A stretch of 64,000 bases of DNA from the NCBI GenBank assembly GCA_015061745.1, contig SUWB01000003.1, forward strand, positions 1-64,000, written 5' to 3'. This DNA is from Lentisphaerota bacterium (GTDB lineage: Bacteria > Verrucomicrobiota > Lentisphaeria > Victivallales > Victivallaceae). The translations under genes were made by a program, and so were the position numbers. Below are positions 8,030-15,435 of the stretch, one piece after another; the stretch's first letter is position 1; each line of letters opens with the position of its first letter. The notes under the pieces are model-generated. The model worked only from the letters and a program-made list of their open reading frames with translations. It was not told the origin of the DNA and did not search any database.

Positions 8030-8626
8030 TCAGTGATCTTGGCGTTTTTTATTCCGCTGCTGGTACATACGTTCTGCAAATCCGCCGTTTTCCAGAAACT
8101 CGGCCGCCTTACGCTGTATTTGCCGTTTTAAAAAGTAACTTGCAGTTTCGATAAGCAGCAATGTACTGTTGGCAACCAGTACGGATTTGTACGGAACTGT
8201 ACGGAGTGGTACGGAGGTGTGACTCTCTGCCCAAACAATAAACTCTCTGAACTCTTTTTTGCAGCTTATGCGGCGTTTGACAAACTCTGTGTAAAGAAAC
8301 TCCTCTTTACTCCAAAGCAACTCCCCTTGTTGACGCAAATAATCCTCATAGTCCAGTTTCAGTTCTTCAAGAGAGGCTCGGGCAACATTGTATAAATTAA
8401 GTTCCAATTTGGCAGATGTCGCCGCATCTACGGACCCCTCTGCAATATTTTGCACCCCGGAGCGTGCCGCCTGAACCATTTGGTCACAAGTTCGGCTTTC
8501 TTTGGGTATATACAGCTTTACAAAGTGTACGGTAATATCATAGATCAGCTGCGCCAGTTGAAAAGACTTCAACCGCCGGTATCCACCTGACGGCAGCAAT
8601 AAATCTCCGTTGTTATCCGTACCCAT
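8030..8626 (-). CDS. Four-helix-bundle protein with suffix domain
   Basis: This 198-residue protein of the S23/intervening-sequence four-helix-bundle family has the typical core GGYRRLKSFQLAQLIYDIT, then QMVQAARSGVQNIAEGS, then NVARASLEELKLDYEDYL. A second helical segment (about residues 135-198) corresponds to the extra C-terminal suffix domain found in Lentisphaerota copies. The biochemical role of this branch is not known; relatives are encoded inside 23S rRNA intervening sequences or serve as retroelement accessory proteins. The start MGTDNNGD is uncertain because the ribosome-binding site is weak. A 10-bp tandem repeat sits in its linker, and a duplicated glyoxalase gene end brackets it, so it may be a recent insertion. 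Confidence 0.8.
   Translation of the reverse strand: MGTDNNGDLLLPSGGYRRLKSFQLAQLIYDITVHFVKLYIPKESRTCDQMVQAARSGVQNIAEGSVDAATSAKLELNLYNVARASLEELKLDYEDYLRQQGELLWSKEEFLYTEFVKRRISCKKEFREFIVWAESHTSVPLRTVPYKSVLVANSTLLLIETASYFLKRQIQRKAAEFLENGGFAERMYQQRNKKRQDH
8179..8218 (-). repeat. 10-bp tandem repeat, four copies
   Basis: GTACGGA occurs at 8179, 8189, 8199 and 8209, exactly 10 bp apart, with variable 3-bp joints. It lies inside the four-helix-bundle gene between the core and suffix domains. Because 10 is not a multiple of 3, gain or loss of one copy would shift the frame. Two more copies in the opposite orientation (TCCGTAC) lie near the gene start, at about 8618 and 8638. Confidence 0.85.
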
Positions 8627-8646
8627 CCGGACTCATCCGTACCTGT

Positions 8647-9021
8647 TCAGTATTTTCCGGCGGGGATGATTTCCAACCAGTAACCGTCGGGGTCGGTGAC
8701 AAAATAAATGCCCATTTCAGGATTTTCGTAGCAGATACAGCCCATTTTTTCGTGCAGAGCGTGAGCGGATTCGTAATCATCAGTCTCAAAAGCAAGATGA
8801 AATTCGTTGTCACCCAAATTATAAGCTCCTTCCATCTCTTTTACCCAAGTGAGCTCCAAACGGTGACTGCTGCTGCCGTCTTCAAGGTAAACGATGATGA
8901 AGCTGCCGTCGGCAGGTGCTATGCGTTTGACTTCGTGCATATCAAAGGCTTCAGCGTAGAACTTCAGACTCTTTTCCAGATCAGCCACGTTGAAGTTATT
9001 ATGGACCATCTTGAATTTCAT
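8647..9021 (-). CDS. gloA: Glyoxalase I-like VOC-family protein
   Basis: This 124-residue protein of the vicinal-oxygen-chelate fold is probably a lactoylglutathione lyase-type glyoxalase that detoxifies methylglyoxal. Two beta-alpha-beta-beta-beta modules are visible. Candidate metal ligands are His in MVHNNFNV, Glu in HRLELTWV, His in NEFHLAFE and Glu in GYWLEIIP, the usual H-E-H-E pattern. The length matches short bacterial GloA. A GGGAG ribosome-binding site precedes the ATG. It is 31 bp downstream of the helicase gene and probably in the same transcript. Substrate specificity within the VOC family cannot be settled from motifs. Confidence 0.8.
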   Translation of the reverse strand: MKFKMVHNNFNVADLEKSLKFYAEAFDMHEVKRIAPADGSFIIVYLEDGSSSHRLELTWVKEMEGAYNLGDNEFHLAFETDDYESAHALHEKMGCICYENPEMGIYFVTDPDGYWLEIIPAGKY

Positions 9022-9052
9022 AAGATTTTTTCTCCCTTATTCTTCCAATTTT

Positions 9053-10582
9053 TTATCTGCGGTTACGAGACTTTCCGTAACTTCCCCCACGGCGGAAACC
9101 GCCGCCGCGGTGACTGCCTCCTTCTCGGCGGGGCCGCTCAGGCAGATCAGGATTCCGGACGGCTTCAGGCAAAGTCACCATTTCTTCAGTGGGAACCTCA
9201 CTGGGAAAAGTCGTTCCCAAAAGCTCCTCAATGTCAGGAAGATAGTAGCCGCCGTATTCACACAGAAAACTGATAGCAGTTCCCCTGTTTCCCGCACGCC
9301 CCGTCCGGCCGATACGGTGGATATAATCCTCTGAACGCTCAGGCAGATCGTAGTTGATTACCAGAGAAACATCGTCCACGTGGATACCACGGGCTGCCAC
9401 ATCAGTGGCAATCACGATCTTTTCCTCGGCAGTACGGAACTTTTCAAGAATCTGAATACGCTTCTGCTGAGGAATATCCCCCGACAGCAATGGCACATTG
9501 TAACCGTAGCGGGCAAGATCATACTGCAAACGGCAGTTCACATCTTTACGGTTGCCGAAAATAATGACCCGCTCATATTCACGGGTTTTGAGCAAATAAA
9601 GCAGCAGCCCCAGTTTTTCATCCCTGGAAACAGAATAAAAGGTCTGGTCAATGTTTTCACTGACCAGTTTTTCAGGCTCACTTTCAATCACAGCAGGCTC
9701 CGCCAGCCAGCCGGCACTGAGACGCAGGATACTTTCTTCCAGCGTGGCACTGAAAAGCATCGTCTGACGCACTCCCTTAGGAGGCAAATGATAAACAATA
9801 CGCTTAATATCGGGAATAAATCCCATATCCAGCATCCGGTCAGCTTCGTCGATCACAAGAATCTCCGTATCCTGAAGTTTCAAATCCCCTGAACGGCAGT
9901 AATCAATGACACGCCCGGGAGTTCCCACAAGCAGATCAATCGGTCCCAGCAGAGTACGCCGCTGCTTTTCGTGATCCATACCGCCGAAAACCACCACACT
10001 TTTCAAGCCGGTGAAAACACCCAGCTCAAGAGCATCTTTGTGGATCTGCATAGCCAATTCCCGGGTGGGAGCCAGCACCACCATCCGGGGAGTCCCCGGC
10101 TTGGCTCCCCCCTGGCGGGGCTTGTTGAGCATCATTGTGAAGCCGCCAAGCAGAAAAGCGGCGGTCTTACCGGTTCCGGTCTGAGCTTTCCCGGCGATAT
10201 CCCGTCCGGCAAGGACAGCTGGCAATGTCAAAGCCTGAATAGGAGTACAATATTCAAAACCGGCGTGCTGAACGCCGAACTGAACTTCTGTGTGCAAAGG
10301 GAGATCGAGAAAACGGGTCTTGCCTTCAACAGCAGGGATCTCTCGCAATGCTTCGGGATGTTCCACTTTCTTTTTGGGGCTTTCCGCAACAGCGTCTTCC
10401 CGGGGAACTTGCTTTTTCGGAGGATTCTCTTTTTGAGGAGGTGTTTTCCCTTTTTTCAGGGATTCATCTTTTTTGCGGTTCTTTTTGTTCCGGAGGGAGT
10501 GGGATTCATTTTTTTTCTTTCCGGTACTTTTTTCCTTAACTTCACTTTTGATACCGAAAAGTTTTTTCAGAAATTCAAACAT
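9053..10582 (-). CDS. DEAD-box ATP-dependent RNA helicase
   Basis: This 509-residue RhlE/RhlB-like helicase unwinds RNA. The first about 90 residues are a lysine-rich, low-complexity extension. The motifs then appear in order: AQTGTGKT (Walker A), PTRELA, GTPGR, DEAD in VIDEADRMLDMGF, SAT, VATDVAARGIHV and HRIGRTGRAG. The C-terminus is Arg/Gly-rich (REGGSHRGGGFRRGG), typical of RNA-binding tails. The start MFEFLKKLFG was chosen because its ATG overlaps the galU stop by 8 bp; the longer open frame lies inside galU. It probably acts in ribosome assembly or mRNA turnover. Confidence 0.93.
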   Translation of the reverse strand: MFEFLKKLFGIKSEVKEKSTGKKKNESHSLRNKKNRKKDESLKKGKTPPQKENPPKKQVPREDAVAESPKKKVEHPEALREIPAVEGKTRFLDLPLHTEVQFGVQHAGFEYCTPIQALTLPAVLAGRDIAGKAQTGTGKTAAFLLGGFTMMLNKPRQGGAKPGTPRMVVLAPTRELAMQIHKDALELGVFTGLKSVVVFGGMDHEKQRRTLLGPIDLLVGTPGRVIDYCRSGDLKLQDTEILVIDEADRMLDMGFIPDIKRIVYHLPPKGVRQTMLFSATLEESILRLSAGWLAEPAVIESEPEKLVSENIDQTFYSVSRDEKLGLLLYLLKTREYERVIIFGNRKDVNCRLQYDLARYGYNVPLLSGDIPQQKRIQILEKFRTAEEKIVIATDVAARGIHVDDVSLVINYDLPERSEDYIHRIGRTGRAGNRGTAISFLCEYGGYYLPDIEELLGTTFPSEVPTEEMVTLPEAVRNPDLPERPRREGGSHRGGGFRRGGSYGKSRNRR

Positions 10583-11474
10583 TTTTTCCTTCTTCTCTTC
10601 TGCGGACGTTTTCTGAGAGCCACGCTGAAAATTCAGCGGCAAATTCGGGCCGCCGCAACCCGAATTCCACTGTGGCCTTGAGAAAACTCATCTTGTCTCC
10701 GATATCATACCGGGTCCCGTCGAAAACCTTGCCGTAAACAGCTCCGCCGCGTTCCATAAAAATACGCGTGGCGTCAGGCAGCTGGATCTCCCCCCCCTTC
10801 CCCGGAGCGGTCACACGGAGACAATCAAAGATCTCAGGAGTATAAATATATCTTGCCGCCACTGCCAGGTTGCCGGGAGCCTCCCCCGGGGCGGGTTTTT
10901 CAACTATTGATTCGACCTTGAGCACGTCAGGAGCAAGCATCGTTCCCCCTGCCACACCGTAGCGGTGAAGTAATTCTTCCGGAACTTTTTCAAGAGCCAT
11001 CACAGTTGACTGGGTCTCCTCAAAAAGTTCAAGCAGCTGCCCCAGAACAGGCGTCTCCGTATTGGAACCCATTACCGTGTCGCCATTCAATATGGCAAAG
11101 GGGTCATCTGCGGCAAACTTTTCCGCACAGAAAATGGCTCCGCCTAAACCGTTGAGTTCTTCCTGATAAACGGAACTTATACGGACTTTTCCGGCAATTT
11201 CCATAACTTCTGCCAACTCAGACAGACGGTTTTTCTTTGCCAACTGAGCTTCCAGTTCCGGAGCAGGAGCAAAGACATTGAGCAAAGATTCTTTGCCTTT
11301 GGAAATAATGAGCAATATTTCCTCAATGCCGCAATCGGCAGCTTCTTTGACCACATATTGCAGCACAGGTTTATCCACAAGGGGGATCAATTCCTTGGGA
11401 ACGGACTTGGCAAAGGGCAGGAACCGGGTTCCGAAACCGGCAGCAGGAATAACAGCTTTGCGTAATTTTTTCAT
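10575..11474 (-). CDS. galU: UTP-sugar-1-phosphate uridylyltransferase (GalU-like)
   Basis: This 299-residue nucleotidyltransferase makes a UDP-sugar from UTP and a sugar 1-phosphate. The N-terminal signature AVIPAAGFGTRFLPFAKSVP, then KELIPLVDKPVLQY, FAILNGDTVM (metal-binding Asp) and VEKPAPGEAPGNLA are all present. Length and motifs fit GalU, which normally uses glucose 1-phosphate. Its start overlaps the glucuronokinase-like gene by 4 bp, which suggests the pair may produce a UDP-uronate or related nucleotide sugar; this is an inference. It also overlaps the helicase gene at its 3' end. Confidence 0.92.
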   Translation of the reverse strand: MKKLRKAVIPAAGFGTRFLPFAKSVPKELIPLVDKPVLQYVVKEAADCGIEEILLIISKGKESLLNVFAPAPELEAQLAKKNRLSELAEVMEIAGKVRISSVYQEELNGLGGAIFCAEKFAADDPFAILNGDTVMGSNTETPVLGQLLELFEETQSTVMALEKVPEELLHRYGVAGGTMLAPDVLKVESIVEKPAPGEAPGNLAVAARYIYTPEIFDCLRVTAPGKGGEIQLPDATRIFMERGGAVYGKVFDGTRYDIGDKMSFLKATVEFGLRRPEFAAEFSAWLSENVRRREEGKNV

Positions 11475-12490
11475 CCGATGTTCCCCTCAGTTACGATTTG
11501 AGGCTTGATTACTTCAATGCCGTGTTCCGTACAAACTTGGATCAGGCGTTTGAACATTGCCTCATCTTCGTAAGTTCCGATGATCGCACCGCCGGAACCG
11601 GTAAACTTGGCGGAAGCTCCCGCTGAACGGGCCAATTCGACCATTTGCCTGTTCTTTGCAGAAATAGCGGTACGGCACACTTCACAACGCAAATCAAAGT
11701 TTCTGTTCAGCAAAGCGGGCACTCTTGAAAAATCTCCGGACTCAAGAACTTTTTTAAGCTCATCAGTAAGCTCTGCCCACTCTTTCATCGCGTCGATCAC
11801 AGCGGGAACTCCTGACTCATAATCATCTCTCAACCGGCTGTGGAGTATTTCAGACCCTTCCGCCAAATCGGTACGGTAAGCCACATACAAATTAAGTTCT
11901 GCGGGAATGGTGATAGGCTGGTATAATCCCGTTCCGTGAAGATCCATATACGCTTTGTTGAAATCCATATAAACAGGCACATTGTAAGCCTGAGCCACCC
12001 GGTCCTGAAGTCCGGCAGGGATAGAAAGTTCATCCCGTTCCGTAAAAAGAACCAGATTTGCCAGGTGCTCCGGAGATATTTCAAGCTCATAAAACTTAAA
12101 AAGAGCCCGCATAGCAGCTGTAATAATAGCAGAAGAACCCGCCAATCCCAAACGGTTGGGGATCGTACTGCTGTAACGCATCGTAAAATTGCGGTTTGCC
12201 GGAACGATACCGTTCCTTCTGCAGTAATGATTGAAACTGTTGACCGCAGCTTTCAGCAGCCGGATCCCGCCGTAATATCCGTAAACACGCACATCATCCG
12301 AAAGAGCATCCATATTTTTGAATACGTGATAGTCTCTGCGGGCAGGCAGAAGTTCAAGTTCAGGCGTTTCATAAAGTGTCACATCTGCACTGTAATTGCG
12401 GAATACAAAGGCAATGGTCTTGCCGTGATAACCGTCAGAAGGATTGCCTATTAATGCCGCACGCGGGTAAGCTGACTCTTTGATAATCAT
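11471..12490 (-). CDS. GHMP-family sugar kinase, glucuronokinase-like
   Basis: This 339-residue GHMP kinase phosphorylates a sugar at C1 or an equivalent hydroxyl. It opens with [19 protein letters not shown], a form typical of the plant glucuronokinase branch, and has the ATP-binding motif [20 protein letters not shown] and a C-terminal [10 protein letters not shown] motif. It heads an operon with galU, matching the plant route glucuronate to glucuronate 1-phosphate to UDP-glucuronate. A heptose or mevalonate kinase role is less likely from the N-terminal motif. The start is supported by an AGGAG-like site and a clear promoter at 12530-12558. Confidence 0.78.
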   Translation of the reverse strand: MIIKESAYPRAALIGNPSDGYHGKTIAFVFRNYSADVTLYETPELELLPARRDYHVFKNMDALSDDVRVYGYYGGIRLLKAAVNSFNHYCRRNGIVPANRNFTMRYSSTIPNRLGLAGSSAIITAAMRALFKFYELEISPEHLANLVLFTERDELSIPAGLQDRVAQAYNVPVYMDFNKAYMDLHGTGLYQPITIPAELNLYVAYRTDLAEGSEILHSRLRDDYESGVPAVIDAMKEWAELTDELKKVLESGDFSRVPALLNRNFDLRCEVCRTAISAKNRQMVELARSAGASAKFTGSGGAIIGTYEDEAMFKRLIQVCTEHGIEVIKPQIVTEGNIG

Positions 12491-12529
12491 AAATCCGGTA
12501 TCTCCTGATGAAATAAGTGTTATTTATAT

Positions 12530-12558
12530 AATATACAGCCGTAAGGGTTCATTTACAA
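12530..12558 (-). promoter_or_regulatory. Promoter of the kinase-galU-helicase operon
   Basis: On the minus strand, TTGTAA (12558-12553), 17 bp, then TATATT (12535-12530). The start would lie about 30 bp before the kinase gene. Confidence 0.75.
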
Positions 12559-12644
12559 GTTATCATCTTTCCGGGCAATGCCGCATTTTTTCAAATGAAT
12601 GGGATAAATTTTTCAGCTTTTTTCGACTTTCCTCATTTTTGCTC

Positions 12645-12673
12645 TTGACAAATTGCTTTTTTTGTGGTAGAAT
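12645..12673 (+). promoter_or_regulatory. Promoter of the prepilin gene
   Basis: TTGACA (12645-12650), 17 bp, TAGAAT (12668-12673), a near-consensus housekeeping promoter. The leader to the GTG start is about 85 bp. Confidence 0.8.
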
Positions 12674-12764
12674 TGTGACAAGAACATTTTTTCTTTCGTC
12701 TCTGATAGATCTAATAAATTCGACACGCTTTGCAAAAGTTTTAACAAATTTTGGAGTACGTACT

Positions 12765-13772
12765 GTGAGAATAAAGAGATTTACATTGATCGAACTTCCG
12801 GTAAGCAAAACTTGTCAAATATGCGGTTATGTTTTGCGAAAATTTGCCTCTTTCCTTAATATTTGCCATTGCAATTCTGCCAAATGCGGGATTGTCGGTT
12901 TTACAAATGCAAAAACGGCGATCCACCAAAAGTTTTTGACAAGGAAGGAGGGGGACCGGGGAAGGAAGGGAACCCTTTTTGAAAAAAGGTTCTCCCTTCC
13001 TTCCCCGGCTCCTTTCACCTTGATAGAACTTCTGGTGAAAAGATCACATCTCTGCTGTGATCGTGTTTATGGCAAAGAAGAAGGTCTTTCACCTGCCCAT
13101 AGGCAGGTGAAGCTGTACAGCTTCACCTTAATAGAGCTTCTTGTCGTTATTGCCATTATTGCCATTCTTGCGGCTATGCTGTTGCCGGCTTTGCAACAGG
13201 CCCGGGGACGGGCAAAAAGTACCCTATGCTTCAATAATCTGCGTGAACTCGGTCAGGCGTTCCACTTTTATGCAGATGACAACGATTCCTGGCTTCCGGC
13301 ATACAGAACTTATTGGAAACCTACGGAATATTTCTGGTATGCAGGCGGCAGCAATGGTCTGCTCTCTCCTTATATCGGTTCGTCCAGGATGGCTATCGGG
13401 TCTTATGGACACATCGACAACAACAAACTCAAAGCCGTAAGCCGCCACCGGCTCTCCTGTCCCGAACTCAACGGTTTTGCCCCTCTTGCTGCCGGAGCGG
13501 TTTATGTTTACGGTTACGGATGCAATATTGACATTTGCGATTCTACAAACCGCAAGATGACCCGTTATGTCAAGCCTGCCACGCTGGGATTAGTTGGAGA
13601 CATTCATTACACCAACCCCAAATGGTCCGCCGGCTCTGTTTCCTTTGCGTCCGGACGCGGACTCTTTTTGCGGCATAACAATATGGGAGCAGCTTTAATG
13701 TGTGCCGGAAATGTAGCTTTGTACAATCACGGTGATGCAGTCAAGAAAATCAGATATTATACCACAAAATAA
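12765..13772 (+). CDS. Type II secretion/type IV pilin-like prepilin with triplicated leader motif
   Basis: This 335-residue prepilin-type protein is of the large Lentisphaerota pseudopilin family. The GTG start at 12765 follows TTTGGAG by 8 bp; the open frame upstream has no pilin features. The cleavage/methylation motif FTLIELLV occurs three times in frame: 12780-12803 (FTLIELPV), 13014-13037 and 13122-13145. Only the last is followed by the hydrophobic helix [16 protein letters not shown] and a globular domain ([24 protein letters not shown]). The intervening 70 and 28 residues are encoded by palindrome-rich DNA. None of the copies has the usual Gly at -1. A matching prepilin peptidase is at 23816-24694. 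Function may be in cell-surface assembly or secretion; the substrate is unknown. Confidence 0.85.
   Translation: MRIKRFTLIELPVSKTCQICGYVLRKFASFLNICHCNSAKCGIVGFTNAKTAIHQKFLTRKEGDRGRKGTLFEKRFSLPSPAPFTLIELLVKRSHLCCDRVYGKEEGLSPAHRQVKLYSFTLIELLVVIAIIAILAAMLLPALQQARGRAKSTLCFNNLRELGQAFHFYADDNDSWLPAYRTYWKPTEYFWYAGGSNGLLSPYIGSSRMAIGSYGHIDNNKLKAVSRHRLSCPELNGFAPLAAGAVYVYGYGCNIDICDSTNRKMTRYVKPATLGLVGDIHYTNPKWSAGSVSFASGRGLFLRHNNMGAALMCAGNVALYNHGDAVKKIRYYTTK
12804..13013 (+). repeat. In-frame palindrome-rich insert 1 in the prepilin
   Basis: This 210-bp (70-codon) insert lies between the first and second FTLIELLV motifs. It contains CTTGTCAAA at 12811-12819 and its exact inverse TTTGACAAG at 12935-12943, then a near-perfect 53-bp palindrome at 12956-13008 with purine-rich arms (CCGGGGAAGGAAGGG and its complement). 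The encoded peptide is Cys- and Lys-rich and resembles no pilin domain. Confidence 0.75.
13038..13121 (+). repeat. In-frame palindrome-rich insert 2 in the prepilin
   Basis: This 84-bp (28-codon) insert lies between the second and third FTLIELLV motifs. It carries three stacked inverted repeats: GATCACA/TGTGATC (13042-13062), TTCACCTGCC/GGCAGGTGAA (13088-13111) and a perfect 22-bp palindrome at 13106-13127 that runs into the third motif. The motif DNA itself acts like a duplicated target site. Confidence 0.8.
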
Positions 13773-13860
13773 TATTTTTTGAATTATTGAGGTCATTTCA
13801 AAAGTCGTTCACAAGATGACAAAAATGCCATTCCAAAAGAATGATCTTCATTCTCCTGAA

Positions 13861-13908
13861 ATTTTCCGCACAAGCCGTTTTCAGGGCAAATGCGGAAAAT
13901 TTTTTTTA
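13861..13908 (+). terminator. Terminator after the prepilin gene
   Basis: ATTTTCCGCA (13861-13870) pairs with TGCGGAAAAT (13891-13900), followed by a T-run. It lies 88 bp past the prepilin stop, and an ATG inside it (13890) is therefore not a gene start. Confidence 0.8.
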
Positions 13909-13915
13909 TACGCAC

Positions 13916-13944
13916 TTGCATTTTCATCATTGCAGCAGTATGGT
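13916..13944 (+). promoter_or_regulatory. Possible promoter of the GH39-like gene
   Basis: TTGCAT (13916-13921), 17 bp, TATGGT (13939-13944). The -10 is weaker than in the other promoters here. Confidence 0.45.
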
Positions 13945-13988
13945 ATATCCAGAATGCTTTTACGCTAAAAAATAAGGAATTTCAAATT

Positions 13989-15350
13989 ATGGGCATCGTC
14001 AATATCAAATGGCAGACCAAAGAGGCCGCCGGCAAGATCCGCAAACTCAACGGCGGAAATCTTGCCCCCTGTATCGCCGGAGAAATGGCTGGACGCAATA
14101 TCCGCAAAAGTTTCAAAGAACTGAATCTGGCTTTCACCCGCCTCCACGATGCGCCTCTGGATAATGCAAACTGTCCTCTGGTGGATATCCACTGCATTTT
14201 CCCTCTTTTTCATCTTGACGCCAATGATCCCCGGAACTACTGTTTCAAACATACTGACGACTATCTGCACAACTGTATCGTAGATGCGGAAACGCCTGTT
14301 TTCTGGCGTCTGGGGGAATCCATTGACCATACAGTCAACAAATACTTTATCGAACCTCCCGCCGATGTGGACAAATGGATCGACATTGCCTCCAACATCA
14401 TCCGTCACTATACAGAGGGGCTGTGGGACGGATTTCACTATGACATCAAATACTGGGAAATCTGGAACGAACCTGAATGCGGCGGCAACACCCGCCTTGA
14501 TCCCAATGCCAAAAATCTGATGTGGCTGGGAACTGAAGATGAATTCTTTGCATTCTTTGCCAAAGTTGCCAAAGAGTTGAAAAAACGTTTCCCTCATTTG
14601 AAATTCGGAGGTCCCGCCCATTGCGGCTGGAGCGACTTCCGCAGTGAACCCTTCCTTGAAAAGTGCGCTGCTGAAAAAGTCCCCTTGGATTTCTATTCCT
14701 ATCACTGCTACTTCAACGATCCCTTCGGCTGGATCCTTGAAACTCCCGGTCTGGCACGGAAAAAACTGGATGAACTGGGTTACACCGAAACCGAGATCCA
14801 CCTTAACGAGTGGCACTATTTCCCCGGTGACTGGCACCGGCTGCGGAACGATGCGGTCTACAAGCAGAATATGTACAACAATGAAATGAAGGGACTCGAC
14901 TCTGCCGCCGCCCTCACCACCGTTATGGCACGCTGGCAGGACACCCCTCTGGACTACGGAGCCTACTACACCTGTACCACTTCGGCCTGGGGCTGTTATG
15001 TTACAGGCAGCAATAAACCGACGCCTTCATATTTCGGACTCAAAGCCTTTGGTGATATCGTCCGTTACCCTGAACGGACAAGTTGTACTGCCGACCACGA
15101 AAAAGTGACTGTCCTTGCCGGTAAAGATGCTGAGGGAAATATGGAAATGCTGGTTTCAGCGTTCAACACGGGAGACAACTCTTTTGTCATTACTCTTGAC
15201 AAAGAGATCGAGCCTGCAAAGTGTCAGGTGCTGCTGCTGGATGAAAACCACAATCTTTCTCCCTGTCTCGAAGCCGTCATTACGGCTGACACCATTACCT
15301 TTGCCAATGAATCCAATTCCGCGGTTGCTCTGATCAAGATCGCAAGATGA
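13989..15350 (+). CDS. GH39-like glycoside hydrolase
   Basis: This 453-residue TIM-barrel glycosidase resembles family 39 (beta-xylosidase or alpha-L-iduronidase type). The proposed acid/base is Glu in YWEIWNEPE and the proposed nucleophile is Glu in IHLNEWHYF, both placed as in retaining clan-A enzymes. A small C-terminal beta domain follows (VTVLAGKDAEGNMEMLVSAF). The start at ATG 13989 follows AAGGAA; a longer frame begins inside a terminator and was rejected. No signal peptide is seen from this start, so it may act on oligosaccharides in the cytoplasm. The next gene downstream is a sialidase-like protein. Confidence 0.78.
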   Translation: MGIVNIKWQTKEAAGKIRKLNGGNLAPCIAGEMAGRNIRKSFKELNLAFTRLHDAPLDNANCPLVDIHCIFPLFHLDANDPRNYCFKHTDDYLHNCIVDAETPVFWRLGESIDHTVNKYFIEPPADVDKWIDIASNIIRHYTEGLWDGFHYDIKYWEIWNEPECGGNTRLDPNAKNLMWLGTEDEFFAFFAKVAKELKKRFPHLKFGGPAHCGWSDFRSEPFLEKCAAEKVPLDFYSYHCYFNDPFGWILETPGLARKKLDELGYTETEIHLNEWHYFPGDWHRLRNDAVYKQNMYNNEMKGLDSAAALTTVMARWQDTPLDYGAYYTCTTSAWGCYVTGSNKPTPSYFGLKAFGDIVRYPERTSCTADHEKVTVLAGKDAEGNMEMLVSAFNTGDNSFVITLDKEIEPAKCQVLLLDENHNLSPCLEAVITADTITFANESNSAVALIKIAR

Positions 15351-15362
15351 CCCGATCCAAAG

Positions 15363-15400
15363 GAATCCGGTACAAAACAGTTGTTCCGGACTCTTTTTTT
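15363..15400 (+). terminator. Terminator after the GH39-like gene
   Basis: GAATCCGG (15363-15370) pairs with CCGGACTC (15386-15393) with one mismatch, then seven T residues. Confidence 0.7.
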
Positions 15401-15435
15401 GACTTCACTTTTCAACTTCAGGAAATTCAATACTT

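Noticed and set aside
8030-8626. Diversity-generating retroelement accessory protein (Avd-like four-helix bundle)
   Set aside because: No reverse transcriptase, template repeat or variable repeat is present nearby, and the suffix domain fits the other four-helix-bundle group.
12480-12764. Upstream part of the prepilin open frame
   Set aside because: It contains the promoter and has no pilin features; a GTG with a good ribosome-binding site begins at 12765.
13890-13988. Longer N-terminus (signal-like) for the GH39-like protein
   Set aside because: Its ATG lies inside the terminator hairpin and the promoter lies downstream of it; the ATG at 13989 has AAGGAA.
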